64,000 nt of DNA from Cryptomeria japonica. Taxonomy: Eukaryota > Streptophyta > Pinopsida > Cupressales > Cupressaceae. Below the pieces are notes generated by a model that saw nothing but the letters and a program-made list of their open reading frames with translations, did no database searches and had not been told where the DNA came from. Shown here one piece after another: positions 1 through 10,660 of this stretch. Location: the NCBI RefSeq assembly GCF_030272615.1, contig NW_026729284.1, positions 1 through 64,000 on the forward strand, read 5' to 3'. Each line of letters opens with the position of its first letter. Within the stretch, counting starts at the first letter, position 1. The position numbers and the translations under genes are program-made.

Positions 1-1433
1 ATTTGTATTAAATTTTTGGTGCCACATCCCAGGACTCTGTTTGAGGCCATACAATGATTTCTTCAATTTATAGACCAAATTACTTTTACCTTTCACCACA
101 TAGTGCTCTAGTTGTGTCATATAAATACCTTCCTCTAAATCACCATGAAGGAAAGTAATTTTCACATCCATTTGCTCGACCTCTAAATTACAAGAAGTAG
201 TAATAGAAAGCAAAAATCTAATGGATGTCATTTTTACAACAGGAGAAAATATCTCACCATAATCAATACCCTCAACCTAAGAGTAATCTTTTGTAACCAA
301 CCTTACTTTATACTTCTCAATGCTTCCATCTGAACCAATATTTTTCTTGAACACGCATTTGCAACCAACAGGCTTTCGTCCTTTAGACAATGGTACAAGA
401 TCCCATTCATCATTTTTTTTCAAAGCTTTCATTTCTTCTTCCATAGCATTCTTCCAAGATTCTGCATCATTCCTACCTAATGCCTCTTCTAAAGAAATAG
501 GTTCATCCACATTAGTATTCAAAACAAAAATACATCTCCAATCATTAGGTGAATACCTTTTAGTTGGTTGTCTATGTCATGTACACCTTTGAACAAGCCA
601 AGTTGGAGGTTCTTCCTCATCTTCTAAAGATTCAGATCTAGATGAGCTCTCCTCAACTTCTTTCCTATCAAGTTGACTCAATTCAACTCTTTTAGGCATA
701 GAAGGGAATTGAATCATATCTTCCTGTTTAGTCTATTATGGTTGCAATGTAGCAAAAGGAGACTTAATTTCTCTAAAAATAACACTTTTACTATTAATTA
801 CCTTTTATGCAACAAGGTCGCAAAGGTTGTATCCTTTTACACCATAACTATAACTGATGAAGATACATTTCACAACCTTCTCCTCCAACTTCGTACACTT
901 CTCTTTTGGCACATGAGCATATGCCTCGCAACTAAAACCTCTAAGATGTCTCAAAGAAGGCTTGTGACCTGACCATGCTTCCATAGGCATTTTATCAACA
1001 AGAGTTGATGTAGTAGACCGTTAATCAAGTAGCAAGCAATGACAATTGCTTCAGCCCAAATTTTTAATTTTAGGCCAGCACAACTCAGCATACTCCTAGC
1101 CCTCTCCATCAATATCTTGTTCATTTTTTCTGCAACTCCATTCTGTTGTAGAGAATACAGATTTATAATTTTTATGGAATCTATCAAAATCATTAGAGAA
1201 AATTAACCACCATTATCAATCTTCAAACATTTAATTTTTTTTTCTAGTTTACAATTCGACCATTTCTTTAAATTATTTAAAACGATTGAAAACTTTAGAT
1301 TTACTCTTTAGTAAGTATACCCCTGTCCTACTAAAATCATCAAAAAAATAAACATAAGCAAAGAACAAAGCAAGATGCCACATTTCTCCTCTTTGTCCAT
1401 CTTAACACCAATGGATACCAATATGTGAATTAT
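1..1433 (-). pseudogene. Copia pol remnant (integrase and RT start), partial
   Basis: Minus-strand reading gives an integrase core piece with a FFDDFSR-type motif near 1340-1360, then an integrase segment (951-1193) starting QQNGVAEKMN and continuing MERARSM, which is typical of Copia integrase. Capsid-proximal integrase follows at 805-990, and the start of reverse transcriptase lies at 277-522. Stops and frame changes separate the pieces, so no polyprotein can be made. The remaining RT and RNase H lie beyond the left edge and are seen in the equivalent part of the next unit (28126-29166). Confidence 0.92.
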
Positions 1434-1499
1434 AAACAAAAATTAACTATAAATAGTAACATCATGTAAATGCCAAGTTGAGACACCATTTTTCCAACA
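1434..1499 (-). repeat. 5' LTR stub of the Copia element (66 bp)
   Basis: On the minus strand it begins TGTTGGAAAAATGGTGTCTC and matches the beginning of the 3' LTR (27802 downward) for about 66 bp with roughly 15% difference. It then jumps straight into integrase sequence. The rest of the LTR, gag and protease are deleted. The divergence between the LTR ends shows the insertion is old. Confidence 0.85.
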
Positions 1500-1504
1500 A
1501 TTAT

Positions 1505-1855
1505 ATCCCAAAACTCTTGATAAAATTCTATAGGGAACCCATCTAGGCTAGGGAATTTTCCCCTTCTTCAAGAGAAACACAATTTTTCCACTCTCAAGAA
1601 GAGAGATAGTTCTAAGGAGATCCTCATTCATTGCATCACTAGTAATGGCAGGAATACTATCAAGCACAAACCCTTCCTATACATTGGCCAAAATAGAGTC
1701 CTCTTTTAACAATTCTGCAAAAACTCTAATGGCTTCCTCAACAATCTCTTTGTAAGAAGGAATAGGAACTCCCTTAGAGGAAAGAAGAGAATAAAATGAA
1801 TTTCCTTGGACCTCTTGCCCTTAACTGAATTGTGAAATAAAACCATTAGGCGTCA
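1505..1855 (-). mobile_element. LINE (non-LTR) remnant, half upstream of the Copia insertion
   Basis: Minus-strand translation across stops and frameshifts gives the segment between endonuclease and RT of a plant LINE, including readable stretches GVPIPSYKEIVEEAIRVFAE and DAMNEDLLRTISLLESGKIV. These are followed by the RT entry motif in the form PGLDGFPIEFYQEFWDII if two frames are combined. The sentence is broken exactly at the Copia target site. The continuation is on the far side of the Copia element, seen at 26330-26989 and 55255-55914. Confidence 0.85.
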
Positions 1856-1899
1856 AAAATATTGAAAAATAAATTAGTATATATAAAATATATAATATA

Positions 1900-2044
1900 G
1901 TTATCAACTGTAAAGAATCCAAAGCTGAAGTAATATACTAAGAACACCATAATAAAATTCATCAATTTTTGTTCCAAGGCTTACTGCGTCTTTGTACGCG
2001 TCAGGATCGATCCCTTTCTTGGCCTCTTCATACTCAGTTGCCAT
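1900..2044 (-). pseudogene. Relic of the first exon and intron of an ankyrin/PGG paralogue
   Basis: The minus strand from ATG at 2044 reads MATEYEEAKKGIDPDAYKDA, clearly related to the first residues of the intact gene at 8486 (MATEGQQLGGRIDPDAFKAA). Similarity ends around 1975, where the reading becomes unrelated. Bases about 1902-1960 resemble intron 1 of the intact gene (around 7738-7795), sharing an ATCAACTGTAAA stretch and a GAAGCTGAAGTAA stretch. The rest of the gene is absent. I infer a decayed paralogue lying downstream of the living gene in the same orientation, a sign of older local duplication in this family. Confidence 0.75.
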
Positions 2045-2185
2045 AGATTTTTTTTTACATTGCTACCTTCAGCGCTATCAAATATGCTTTATTATAATGT
2101 CATCAAATAATTCAACCTACAGTATGATCTATAGCAAATTTCTGTGTTTCAACCTTCAACACTAGTATTATGTCGTGTCTACAGA

Positions 2186-3065
2186 GGGAATACCCGTCCA
2201 AAAGGCGTGGAAGAAATAAGACTATGAGGAGATTCCATCGACAAGATAAATCTCACGACTGTGACACTGCCAAAATAGTGGTAATGTGAGTCTCGTTGCC
2301 TTCTCATAGAACTTTTTAACCTTTTTTTTTCAAATAGTAGCTACCTGAAGTGACCTTTCACTTTTTTTTTGCTATTCACGCTCAGTTGCCATGAAATTTC
2401 TTTTCTATTGCCATGAAGTTTTATTTTTCTACTACATTTATACTCTAAAAAATTTGCAGGTTAGTGACGACTCTTAGCTTTATCTAACCTACCGACCCTT
2501 AGATTCAAGATAATTTTTTTTCTAGGGTGATTGATCATTCTGCTAGGCTCTTGACGATAGTCTTGAACATCTGTTTACACAATATTAAATAATGTGATTA
2601 CAAAGTATTATGCTGTGAAATGGATGCGGCTCCACATATTGCAATAATAGACTTTCTTTAAACATAAAGAGAAAAATGGACATCAAGTCTAAAAGGCGTG
2701 GAAAATATATGACAGAAAGAAGTGTCCATCGTCAACATTAACCCCATGACTACGACCTCGCGAAAGAGTGCCAACACTAAAGTGATTAATCGTTCTGTTT
2801 GTCTATTCGTGGTTAGTTGACATGACATCTTTCTTTCGTCATTTTCTAAGGCTGGTCAAGATGCTTCCTTATAATATCAGTGAATAATGTGACATAAACT
2901 ATTCTGTTGTGAAATGGATACGGCTCTACACATTAGAATGCATCCTCACTTTAAAGTAGAAAAATGGGCATAGCTGTTAAAAAAGACATGAAATGACAAT
3001 ATGACAGAAAGGTGATTCTCTTGAAGAAATTGATTTCATGGCTGTCAGTTTTTGGAAGTGGAGTA
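2186..3065. repeat. Three degenerate local repeats
   Basis: Three diverged blocks share the core 'AAAAGGCGTGGAA' or its decayed form and a following CATCG...CATGACT/CACGACT pattern: 2186-2300, 2678-2815 and 2958-3060. The last two are each preceded by a related GAAATGGATRCGGCTC block (2616 and 2920). Nothing coding is visible. They adjoin the ankyrin-exon relic and may be decayed copies of its upstream region, but that is inference. Confidence 0.55.
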
Positions 3066-3376
3066 AATTGTTTTGAAAATGAATAATAGCTTTATTGTAT
3101 TTAATAAATTAAAAAGAGAACAATATGACATATTTCCAATGTTTTAGTCAGGTTGCATTTATGTTAGGAACAATCAAGGACTAACTTCTTTTCTTACAAT
3201 GAACAATAGTCAAAGAAGCATCAACATTACTCGTAAAACATTTCAGAGTAGTGGAGTAGGCACCTTCAAAGCAGACAAATGAACTTTTCTAATCATCACA
3301 TTATTTTGAAAAGGGAGTCTTGTCATCAAAAGATAGAGAATAAAGAACCACCAAAAGGATAGGACATAAATTAACA

Positions 3377-5590
3377 TATATATGTTATGTTCGATGCAAT
3401 GTTGTGATTATTTTGAGGAAATATTTTGATACATGTATCTTATGTACAATGGTGAAATTTTATTTGGAGTTGAAATTATTCCCATATCCTTCTATCTACC
3501 TATTACACACATTTATTCCCATGAATAGTTACCCAACCTTATATGTGCATGCTGCCATACATTTTGTTTATATTTAAGAAGTTATGACGCTCACCCTTAC
3601 AAAAAAATCTCATCTAGTTCTTACTTGTCTAGATCTAATCATTTGATTGTGTAAGATTATTTTTCTAGTCACATGATTGACCACAAAATTCGGCACCTAA
3701 GCCTCATATTTAAAAATTAATAAATATAATTAATTTTCACCAAATAATCCTTTTTACTTTCACCTAGAGTTGAAAAAAAAAAGAAGCTTACATCATTAGG
3801 TGTTATGAGTTACAATTTAATGAAATTTAGTTTTATTTATTCCATATTTGTCATCTTTCAAGAATCCTCTCTCATTGTCTAGTATTAAAGTAGAATAAAT
3901 AGTGAAACATTTAGATTTAATAAATGAAAAAGAATAACAAACTTGTAATTGATAGCCCTTGCTTGCTATCATCAATATTTGTACATTTTCTAGGGATTTA
4001 ATTAAGGAAATTTATCTCTTAAAGACATAATAAAGATCATTCAAGTTATTTCAAACTATTGATAGTCTCGAGATGTTTAAGAAGATAAGACTAGATTGAG
4101 TTTCACCTAGAGGGAAGCAAAATGTTTGTCAAGCCATAAGAATATAAAGATTTCATGATCACAAATTCGACCCATAATTCTAATCTTTAACTTTATAGAA
4201 CAAAGGATTAATATAGAATTTGAGACCATATTTATGAAGAGAGATTGCCTTTCTAAATTACAAAGATAAAATAATCTAGAATCTTCATTAGAAATCAAAA
4301 TTAGTTAATCAAAATATTACATACCCTTATTCATGATATGTATTTCTAAATATAATAGATATAGTTATCAATTTTCTATTACCCACCTATCTTTAATTAA
4401 TTCAAACTAAGGGGACATTTTGATAAGTAATGTTCTCTTTTGTTCTCAAATTTCACTTGTAAGATACAAGCTACCAATGGGACATTTGTTTTTCTATTTT
4501 GTAGGTTCTCATGATGAGAGCATGTTGAAAGTATATAGTTAAATTATTATTTAAGTTATCATGTCTTAATAGGGTTGATTACTTATATGGACACATCAAC
4601 TTCATATAATCTATATCTAATTAGATATCAAATTTACATGAACATTTTTGAGTGCTATAATATTTTTGATGCATGATCAATTAGGATTCAGACACAATTC
4701 AATGTAACGGAAAATATAATTATGAAACTAGCATATATATGTTATTTTCTATGCAATATTGTGAATATTTTTAGGAAATGCTTGGATACATATATCTTAT
4801 GAACAATACTGCAATATTGTATGGAATTTTGACTATTCTCCTATCCTTAGGTATATTAATATACATATGCATTCCCATGAATAGTTACCTAATTTTATAT
4901 GCGCACACTACCATACATTATACTTATCTAAGAAGTTATGACACTTATCCACACACGAACTCTCATCTAGTTCTTTTTTCCTTAGATCTAGTCATTTGAT
5001 TGTCTAGGATCATTTCTATAGTCACATGATTGACCACATAATTACACACCTTAGCCTCATATTTAAACAAAAATAAATAAATAAATTACCAACTAATGCT
5101 CTTTACCTTCCCCATCTAGAGTTGCAAAAGTACAAGCTTGGATGATCAGATGTTTTGTGTTACTGTGTTACCTATTAATTTTTATGTTTACAAATGATTT
5201 TTGTTGGATTTTTTGGTTTCATATTTATAAATGTAAATTTAGGTTAGTCAAATGTTCATATTTCTTACTTAGTTGAGCAATCTCCTATTTTATTCGTAAA
5301 AGTTCACTTGTGAGATGGAAGCTATTCATGGAATATTTTTCTTCTATCTTTTAGGCTCTCATAAGGAATGCATTTTTAATGATGTACTTGTATGATCATG
5401 TCTAGATAAGGTCCCTTACTTTATATGGACCCACCCTCTTTTGTAATGAAGAGAGATTGCATTTCCAAATACAAAGGCAAAATAATCTATCCATTCATCA
5501 AGAACCCACAATCTTCAATCAAAAGACTAAACACCCTTATACACTTTATTTGTTTTCAAGAATCATAAATATAATCATTTAAATATAAAA
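3377..5590. repeat. Diverged direct duplication, about 430 bp blocks plus smaller shared blocks
   Basis: Block 3377-3815 recurs at 4727-5165 in direct orientation with many differences. Both contain CATATATATGTTAT, ATTCCCATGAATAGTTACC, AAGAAGTTATGAC and a GTCACATGATTGACCACA stretch. Two further short blocks recur: 4228-4330 with 5449-5590 (TGAAGAGAGATTGC), and 4438-4600 with 5282-5440 (TTCACTTGTRAGAT). The order differs, so the region was rearranged after duplication. No coding potential; probably a non-autonomous transposon family, unidentified. Confidence 0.6.
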
Positions 5591-5826
5591 ATAATTTACA
5601 AAAATATTATTGACAGTAAATCTAACATTCAACTTGAAGCATACACATATCAAATCAGCTCTAAGCACGCAAGTATCTGATTTGAACACAGATGTAGATA
5701 CTTTGTACACTTCTAATAATATGAAAACATTTAATATTATAAGACATAGTTGAATACGATCAAAGTCATGTAGAAATAAGAAGCTGCAACACTGTATCAG
5801 ACTTGCAAAAGCAACTTTCCCAAACC

Positions 5827-8486
5827 TTATTTATCGTTCTCATTGCTATGGTAGTATAGGATAGCAAGCCACTTGGTTTTGGACCGGCGCACCAAGTCCA
5901 AAAGCCCCCATCTTTCTAATTTTATCCACACGTATTCCCCCAGACGGTCAGAAAGAAAAGGAAGTAGACCGTTCAGGTGGTTAAACCTAGCCTTCTTCAC
6001 TGTAAACTTTGCAGCCATGTAGAAAAAAGTGAAATTACCACAGAAGCAGATGATCAAGCACGCCCCAAGAATGAACCAAGCCAGCTCGGGATTCATGTTG
6101 GAAAGCATGGCATACACTGCAAGCATGAAGCCATAGGCCGTAAAGGCAAACGTGGCACAAACCAATAGGTTGGTAATACAGAGGAACAATACCTTATTTC
6201 CCGTGGTAATAGGTGTACTCATCTGCCACATCAGCACCACTAAGAGCGACAGAAAGAATGCCACACAATCAAAGATGAGAAAAACCTTGAAGGAGGCCAA
6301 CGGAAGCAGAATCGGCGAACCTAAACTCTTGTCTGAGCCAGTTCCAGGCGCAGGCGCAGGCGAAATTCCCGATCCCTTTGAGTCCCCATTTCCATTCCCA
6401 TCGTCCGTCACGAAACTGCCCGGAGCAGTGAAAGCTGCCGTAAATGACATTGTCGCTAATAGAACTGCCACCACTAGTTCTGTGTTGCGCCTGTCCTCAT
6501 ATGTTTTGTCCACCATCTCAACAGCAACCTCATGTTTCTCTGCACTCACCTTTGGAGCGCTGTACAAGAATGGCTTGCGATTGGAAGGATAACTGGCCAG
6601 AACTGAAATTATCTTGTCAGATTCGTGATAGTGCGTGTTCTCTCTCACGATATCAAAGGCCGTTAAGCCTGCCTTGTTGACAGCAAACTTGTTTATCCCC
6701 GCTATACAAAGCAACGACTTCACCATCTGAAAAATGCAAACTCAAATAAGTTCATAAAAATTAAATGATCTATTGGAACTAACTATGCATAAAGATTTCT
6801 TCTACGGAAGTTCTTGCCGTGATGATTTTAATTTCTGTCTTCAGTAGAAATACTTTCAGTAATTTGACTCTATATATAGACGAGATTAGATTAAGAATCT
6901 ACACAAACCCAAAACTTATATAGCTGTACACAGTAATTGGTTGAAAGAACAAACTTCAGCAGTGACAAACAGAGGTTTGTATAAAAAGAGACTTACATTC
7001 AAGTCTTTTTTCTTTGCTGCAATATGCAGTGGTGTGTCTCCTTCACTTATCCTCGAAAAAGGAGATTTCATTTCACCCGCATCTGTGTTTCCTCCACTTT
7101 TCACGGGCTCATCTTTTGGATCTTTCTTTTCAGCCGGATCTGTCTTTCCTCCACTTCGCAGAGGCTCTTCATGTGGAGGTTTGTCAAGTCCCTTGTTGAC
7201 CAAGTATGATAAGCCTACCTCTTCGTTCAGGTAATCAACAATTCGCACTTGCCTAACTAGGGCAGCTAAGTGCAGAACGTTCATTCCACAACTATTCCGT
7301 ATTTCGACAGCGTCTGGCCTCTCATTTATCAACTCTTGTACTGCTTCCAGATGACCCAATTTCGCTGCCACACAGATGGGAGTTTCTTGGCTGTCATTAA
7401 CCCAATAACACAGTTCGGCCTCAAATTTTATTAACTTCTTTATTATATGCACGTAGTTTCTTTCAACAGCTATATGCAGAGCTGTGTTGCCAAGTTCGTC
7501 CTTACGTTGGATTAACTGCTTCGCATCTGATAAATTTAGTATATGATCAACTAGATCTGTAAAAGAAGCATCCAAAATCATTGCCTTAAGTTAGATAAGA
7601 TGTTCTTCAAGAAGGGCCAAGGGTAAGAGAATGCCTAATTTACCTTTGTTGAAGCGATACAGACCTCAACTAATATAACAACATAAATACAGAATTCAAC
7701 TAAATACACGAAGAAGTAAAGAAGAACTCATTGGTTATCAACTGTAAACGAACAGAAGCTGAAGTAAAATAGAAACAACATAATCAAACGACTTGAAAAA
7801 ATAGAAAGAACTGAAACATGATAGACAATCATCCTCGTGTTATTTAAGATAAAGAAAAAATTGGGGACAAAATGATATTTGTCTTGAACCGTTAAATTAG
7901 GAGATGCTTAGCAGATACTTTTACAAACTTATAGGCAAAGAAATCCTAAAATCGAAATAAAATAACCTGAATCTCCTCTGTTTACTGCAACAGATAAACA
8001 GTTCCTCTTGTGCACCGTACTTTCGAGTAAGCTCGACGGAGATGCGTCAAATATTGCCTTCACTGTCTCTAAATTGCCGCTTTCGTAGGCTTTGAACAAA
8101 GCTGTTTCATCAAGCTTATTGCGGAGATCCACACCACTTTCTGGTTGTTGGAGTAGAATCTTCACAACGTTGGAGAAACCTCCCTGCGCAGCCAAGTGTA
8201 ACGCAGTATCCTTTTCGGCATTGGTAGCATTCACAAGCAGAGGCTTCACTTCGGGATCGGTTTCCTTCAGAAGTTGACGATTGAGTTGCAGGAGCTGTTG
8301 AATGAAGTGTAGATTTCCTACACTAGCAGCCAAATGGAGAAGAGTATTTTCCCCTCCAGGTGTAATATTGTTGAGAGCTGCTTTAAGTTGGGAACTCAGT
8401 TGTTGATCGATCCTTAAACGCGTTACCGCAGCTTTGAAGGCGTCAGGATCGATCCTTCCGCCGAGTTGTTGACCCTCAGTGGCCAT
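5827..8486 (-). CDS. Ankyrin-repeat, PGG-domain membrane protein (ACD6/ITN1-like), 659 aa, three exons
   Basis: Exons on the minus strand: 7967-8486, 6997-7556 and 5827-6726; together 1,980 nt including stop. Donor 1 is CAG/GTTATT and acceptor 1 is CTTTTACAG at 7557. Donor 2 is AAT/GTAAGT at 6996 and acceptor 2 is TTTTTCAG at 6727. The joins keep frame (one base of Asp174 in exon 1; phase 0 at residue 360). About eight ankyrin repeats occupy residues 45-390, with clear NTLLHLAA (48), DTALHLAA (93), NTALHIAV (196), NVLHLAA (265) and DTPLHIAA (347). A charged linker at 299-344 interrupts them. The PGG domain starts near 438, and four hydrophobic segments lie at about 445-464, 506-528, 539-567 and 573-600. 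In Arabidopsis, relatives act at membranes in salicylate-dependent defence (ACD6) or salt/ABA responses (ITN1); the role here is inferred from family. The PGG motif itself reads APGSF. The exons are richer in GC and CpG than the surroundings. Confidence 0.9.
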
Positions 8487-9189
8487 GCTAAATATCTGCC
8501 GTTACAGCCTTCAACACCAAGGCACGCTTCTTTGTAATAGGATTGAATAATACTACATTCAGTATTATGCCAGAAACTACATAATAGAATATGTGGTCTC
8601 AGTTTTTCCACAAGGGAAACATTAAAAATACAAGTATCCACATCTTACACTTCAGGGTTTCCACAACTTTAGTTGGAATCTCACTTTTTCTTTCGTTGGA
8701 ACAGATACAACATTTTGACCTTGACTGGGTGCAAATAACCAGTGTTAATTAGCTTTGATTGGGTGCCAAGTAATTACTCTAGTTTGGTGCGAATAATATG
8801 ACTATGGGGTGTTCTGCTAGAACATTATTTTTTTAATACTTGAAGTGATCCTACACGTCAAAATTACTACAACTTTTTCATAGTTGGAATGTCTATTTTT
8901 CTTAGATGAAAGTGTACATTGAAATCAAATACAAATTTTTTTTATCATTTATAATTTAATAATTTATTCTATGTGAAATATGTACACATTTTATTTAATG
9001 TTGAGTTTATTTCAGTGGATTAGATAATTATTTAATATAGTTATATTTCAATAAACGATATAACTGTTGTTTAAATTAATTTCTTTCTTTTCATTCTATC
9101 ATTCTTATTCAATTACATATATTTTCATACATTGCACATTATGTTGTCTTTATTTACACACATTTTTATACATGTACCATTTACTATAA
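8487..9189. other. Upstream region of the ankyrin/PGG gene, no gene seen
   Basis: AT-rich sequence holding the presumed promoter and 5' UTR of the minus-strand gene. I see no convincing TATA box close to the ATG. Three short GGGTGC/TGGTGC-containing segments near 8725-8800 look like a weak local repetition. The equivalent stretch in unit 2 is 37422-38124. Confidence 0.5.
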
Positions 9190-10660
9190 CCGATGCACTG
9201 CAAAATAGGATGTTAGGAACACAAACAAAAGACTCAAGAATCAACTGTTAGTGTTAGTATCATAAACGAAATACGATCCTAAGCAAGCATATGAAGAGAG
9301 ATCAAACATTTAATGGAAAGTATGCAAAAACAAAAGAAAGACACAAGACCCTTCCAAATGCTTGCCAACATGTTCATAGTAGCTTCTCCCTTGTTCCTCT
9401 CCTCTCCAAGTTCCACATGAGTGTAGCCCTTAGCTCTTTGCACTACTATGGAAGTCTTATGGAGATTCAAGATTTATGAAAAATGATTTAAAATATGCAA
9501 ATGCAAGCGAAATATGAGAAAGCCTAATTAAGCTATCTTGGTTTTAACCAAAATAACAATGTAGATTAGATGACTCCTAAAATGATCTCTTAAATTTCAC
9601 TATAGATTAGATGCATACAAGATTTCTGGATCTGAATTATGAAGGAATGGGCTCTATTTATAGGAAAAATAGGGCAATGGATGGTTGAGATTAAGTAATC
9701 TCAACAAGGGTCAAGATAGAAAGATTTATGATCCATGTGAGGGCTTTCAACCCAATCCCAGGATGACAAATGCCAACATGAGATGGCTTGAGAGGAGAGG
9801 GAAGAAGCATTAAATGCTTGAAATGACATGAAGGTTAGGTTAGGAGTTAAGGTTAAGCTTGAGTTGAATGAATAAAGTCGCTATCCAATGAATAATGCCT
9901 TTATCCAATGGCTAAACTCTTGTACAAGAGTTAGTGGGTGAGTTGAGTTAACCATTAATGCTTGAAGAGACCCATGAGTCAAAAGGATGGTTAAGTTAGA
10001 GGAAAGTCTCTAACCATGTGGGTGAGTTGAGTTAAGCATTAATGGTCATGTAAGAGCCATTAATGGTTTGGAATACTTTAGGCGTTAACCTGTTGAATAC
10101 ATAAAGCCTTTAATGCTTTTCAAAGACTTTGAGGCTTTGAGAAGTGACTTCAAGTTGCCTAGGAATGTGACAATATTTAGGAAATGGATTAGGCAAATTA
10201 GGAATGGTTTAGAAGAATTTAGAAAGTGGTTAGAATTGTCTAGAAGGGGATTTAAGATGTAAGTGGGTTTGGTGGGTGAGGGAAAATAGGATTTTAATTA
10301 AAATAAAATTCATTTATTTCAACTAAATAGGTGCAACTTGCATTTGTAGGAGAATGCAAGTGGGGGGAGGGGGGGAGTAGTTTAAGGATTTAAATAAATA
10401 TTTTATTATTTATTTAAAAGAGGAAAGAGGGTTAAATTCAATAAATATGTTTTATTCATTTAATTCCTTAAGAATGTAGCTTAATTAATATTTAAATAAA
10501 TTGAATAATTTATTTAATTAATAGGAGAAGAGGCTGAGGATGAATTAATTAAATTTTAATTTAATTAACTGATTATTAATAGTTAAATAATCAAATAAAT
10601 AGTAAATATTCATTTAATTAAATGGACAGATTTATGTGACTACTTTTGCCCCTCTTTGAG
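9190..10660 (-). mobile_element. Probable LTR or solo LTR on the minus strand (boundaries uncertain)
   Basis: Read on the minus strand it has the layout of a plant LTR: an AT-rich U3 full of TTAATTAAAT/ATTTAATTAA inverted pieces (10300-10620), then a TATA box CTATAAATAGAGCC (9651-9664), followed by a U5-like stretch. A direct repetition of a GTGGGTGAGTTGAGTTAA segment occurs near 9925 and 10020. I could not fix TG/CA ends or a target-site duplication, and no coding region of an element adjoins it. The plus-strand counterpart in style is the gypsy LTR at 14674. Confidence 0.4.

Larger units (their letters stand above)
1..1499 (-). mobile_element. Copia LTR retrotransposon remnant, 5' part (element runs off the left edge)
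   Basis: This is the upstream part (in element orientation) of a defective Ty1/Copia element on the minus strand. The window starts inside its reverse transcriptase. A complete copy of the same insertion is at 26990-30434. Visible here are part of the RT region, the start of RT (277-522), integrase segments (about 805-1390) and a 66 bp stub of the 5' LTR (1434-1499). The target-site duplication ATTAT follows at 1500-1504. It lacks gag, protease and the first part of integrase. Confidence 0.93.

Noticed and set aside
4778-4999. 73-codon hydrophobic ORF
   Set aside because: It lies inside the diverged repeat block. The other copy of the repeat (3377-3815) does not keep the frame, so hydrophobicity comes from AT-rich composition.
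5977-6680. Plus-strand ORFs of 63 to 146 codons
   Set aside because: They lie opposite exon 3 of the ankyrin/PGG gene, and their composition mirrors it; shadows.
7582-7966. Starting exon 2 of the ankyrin/PGG gene at the ATG at 7581
   Set aside because: All upstream extensions meet stops and break the frame from exon 1. The acceptor CTTCTTTTACAG at 7557 restores the frame and joins two ankyrin segments smoothly.
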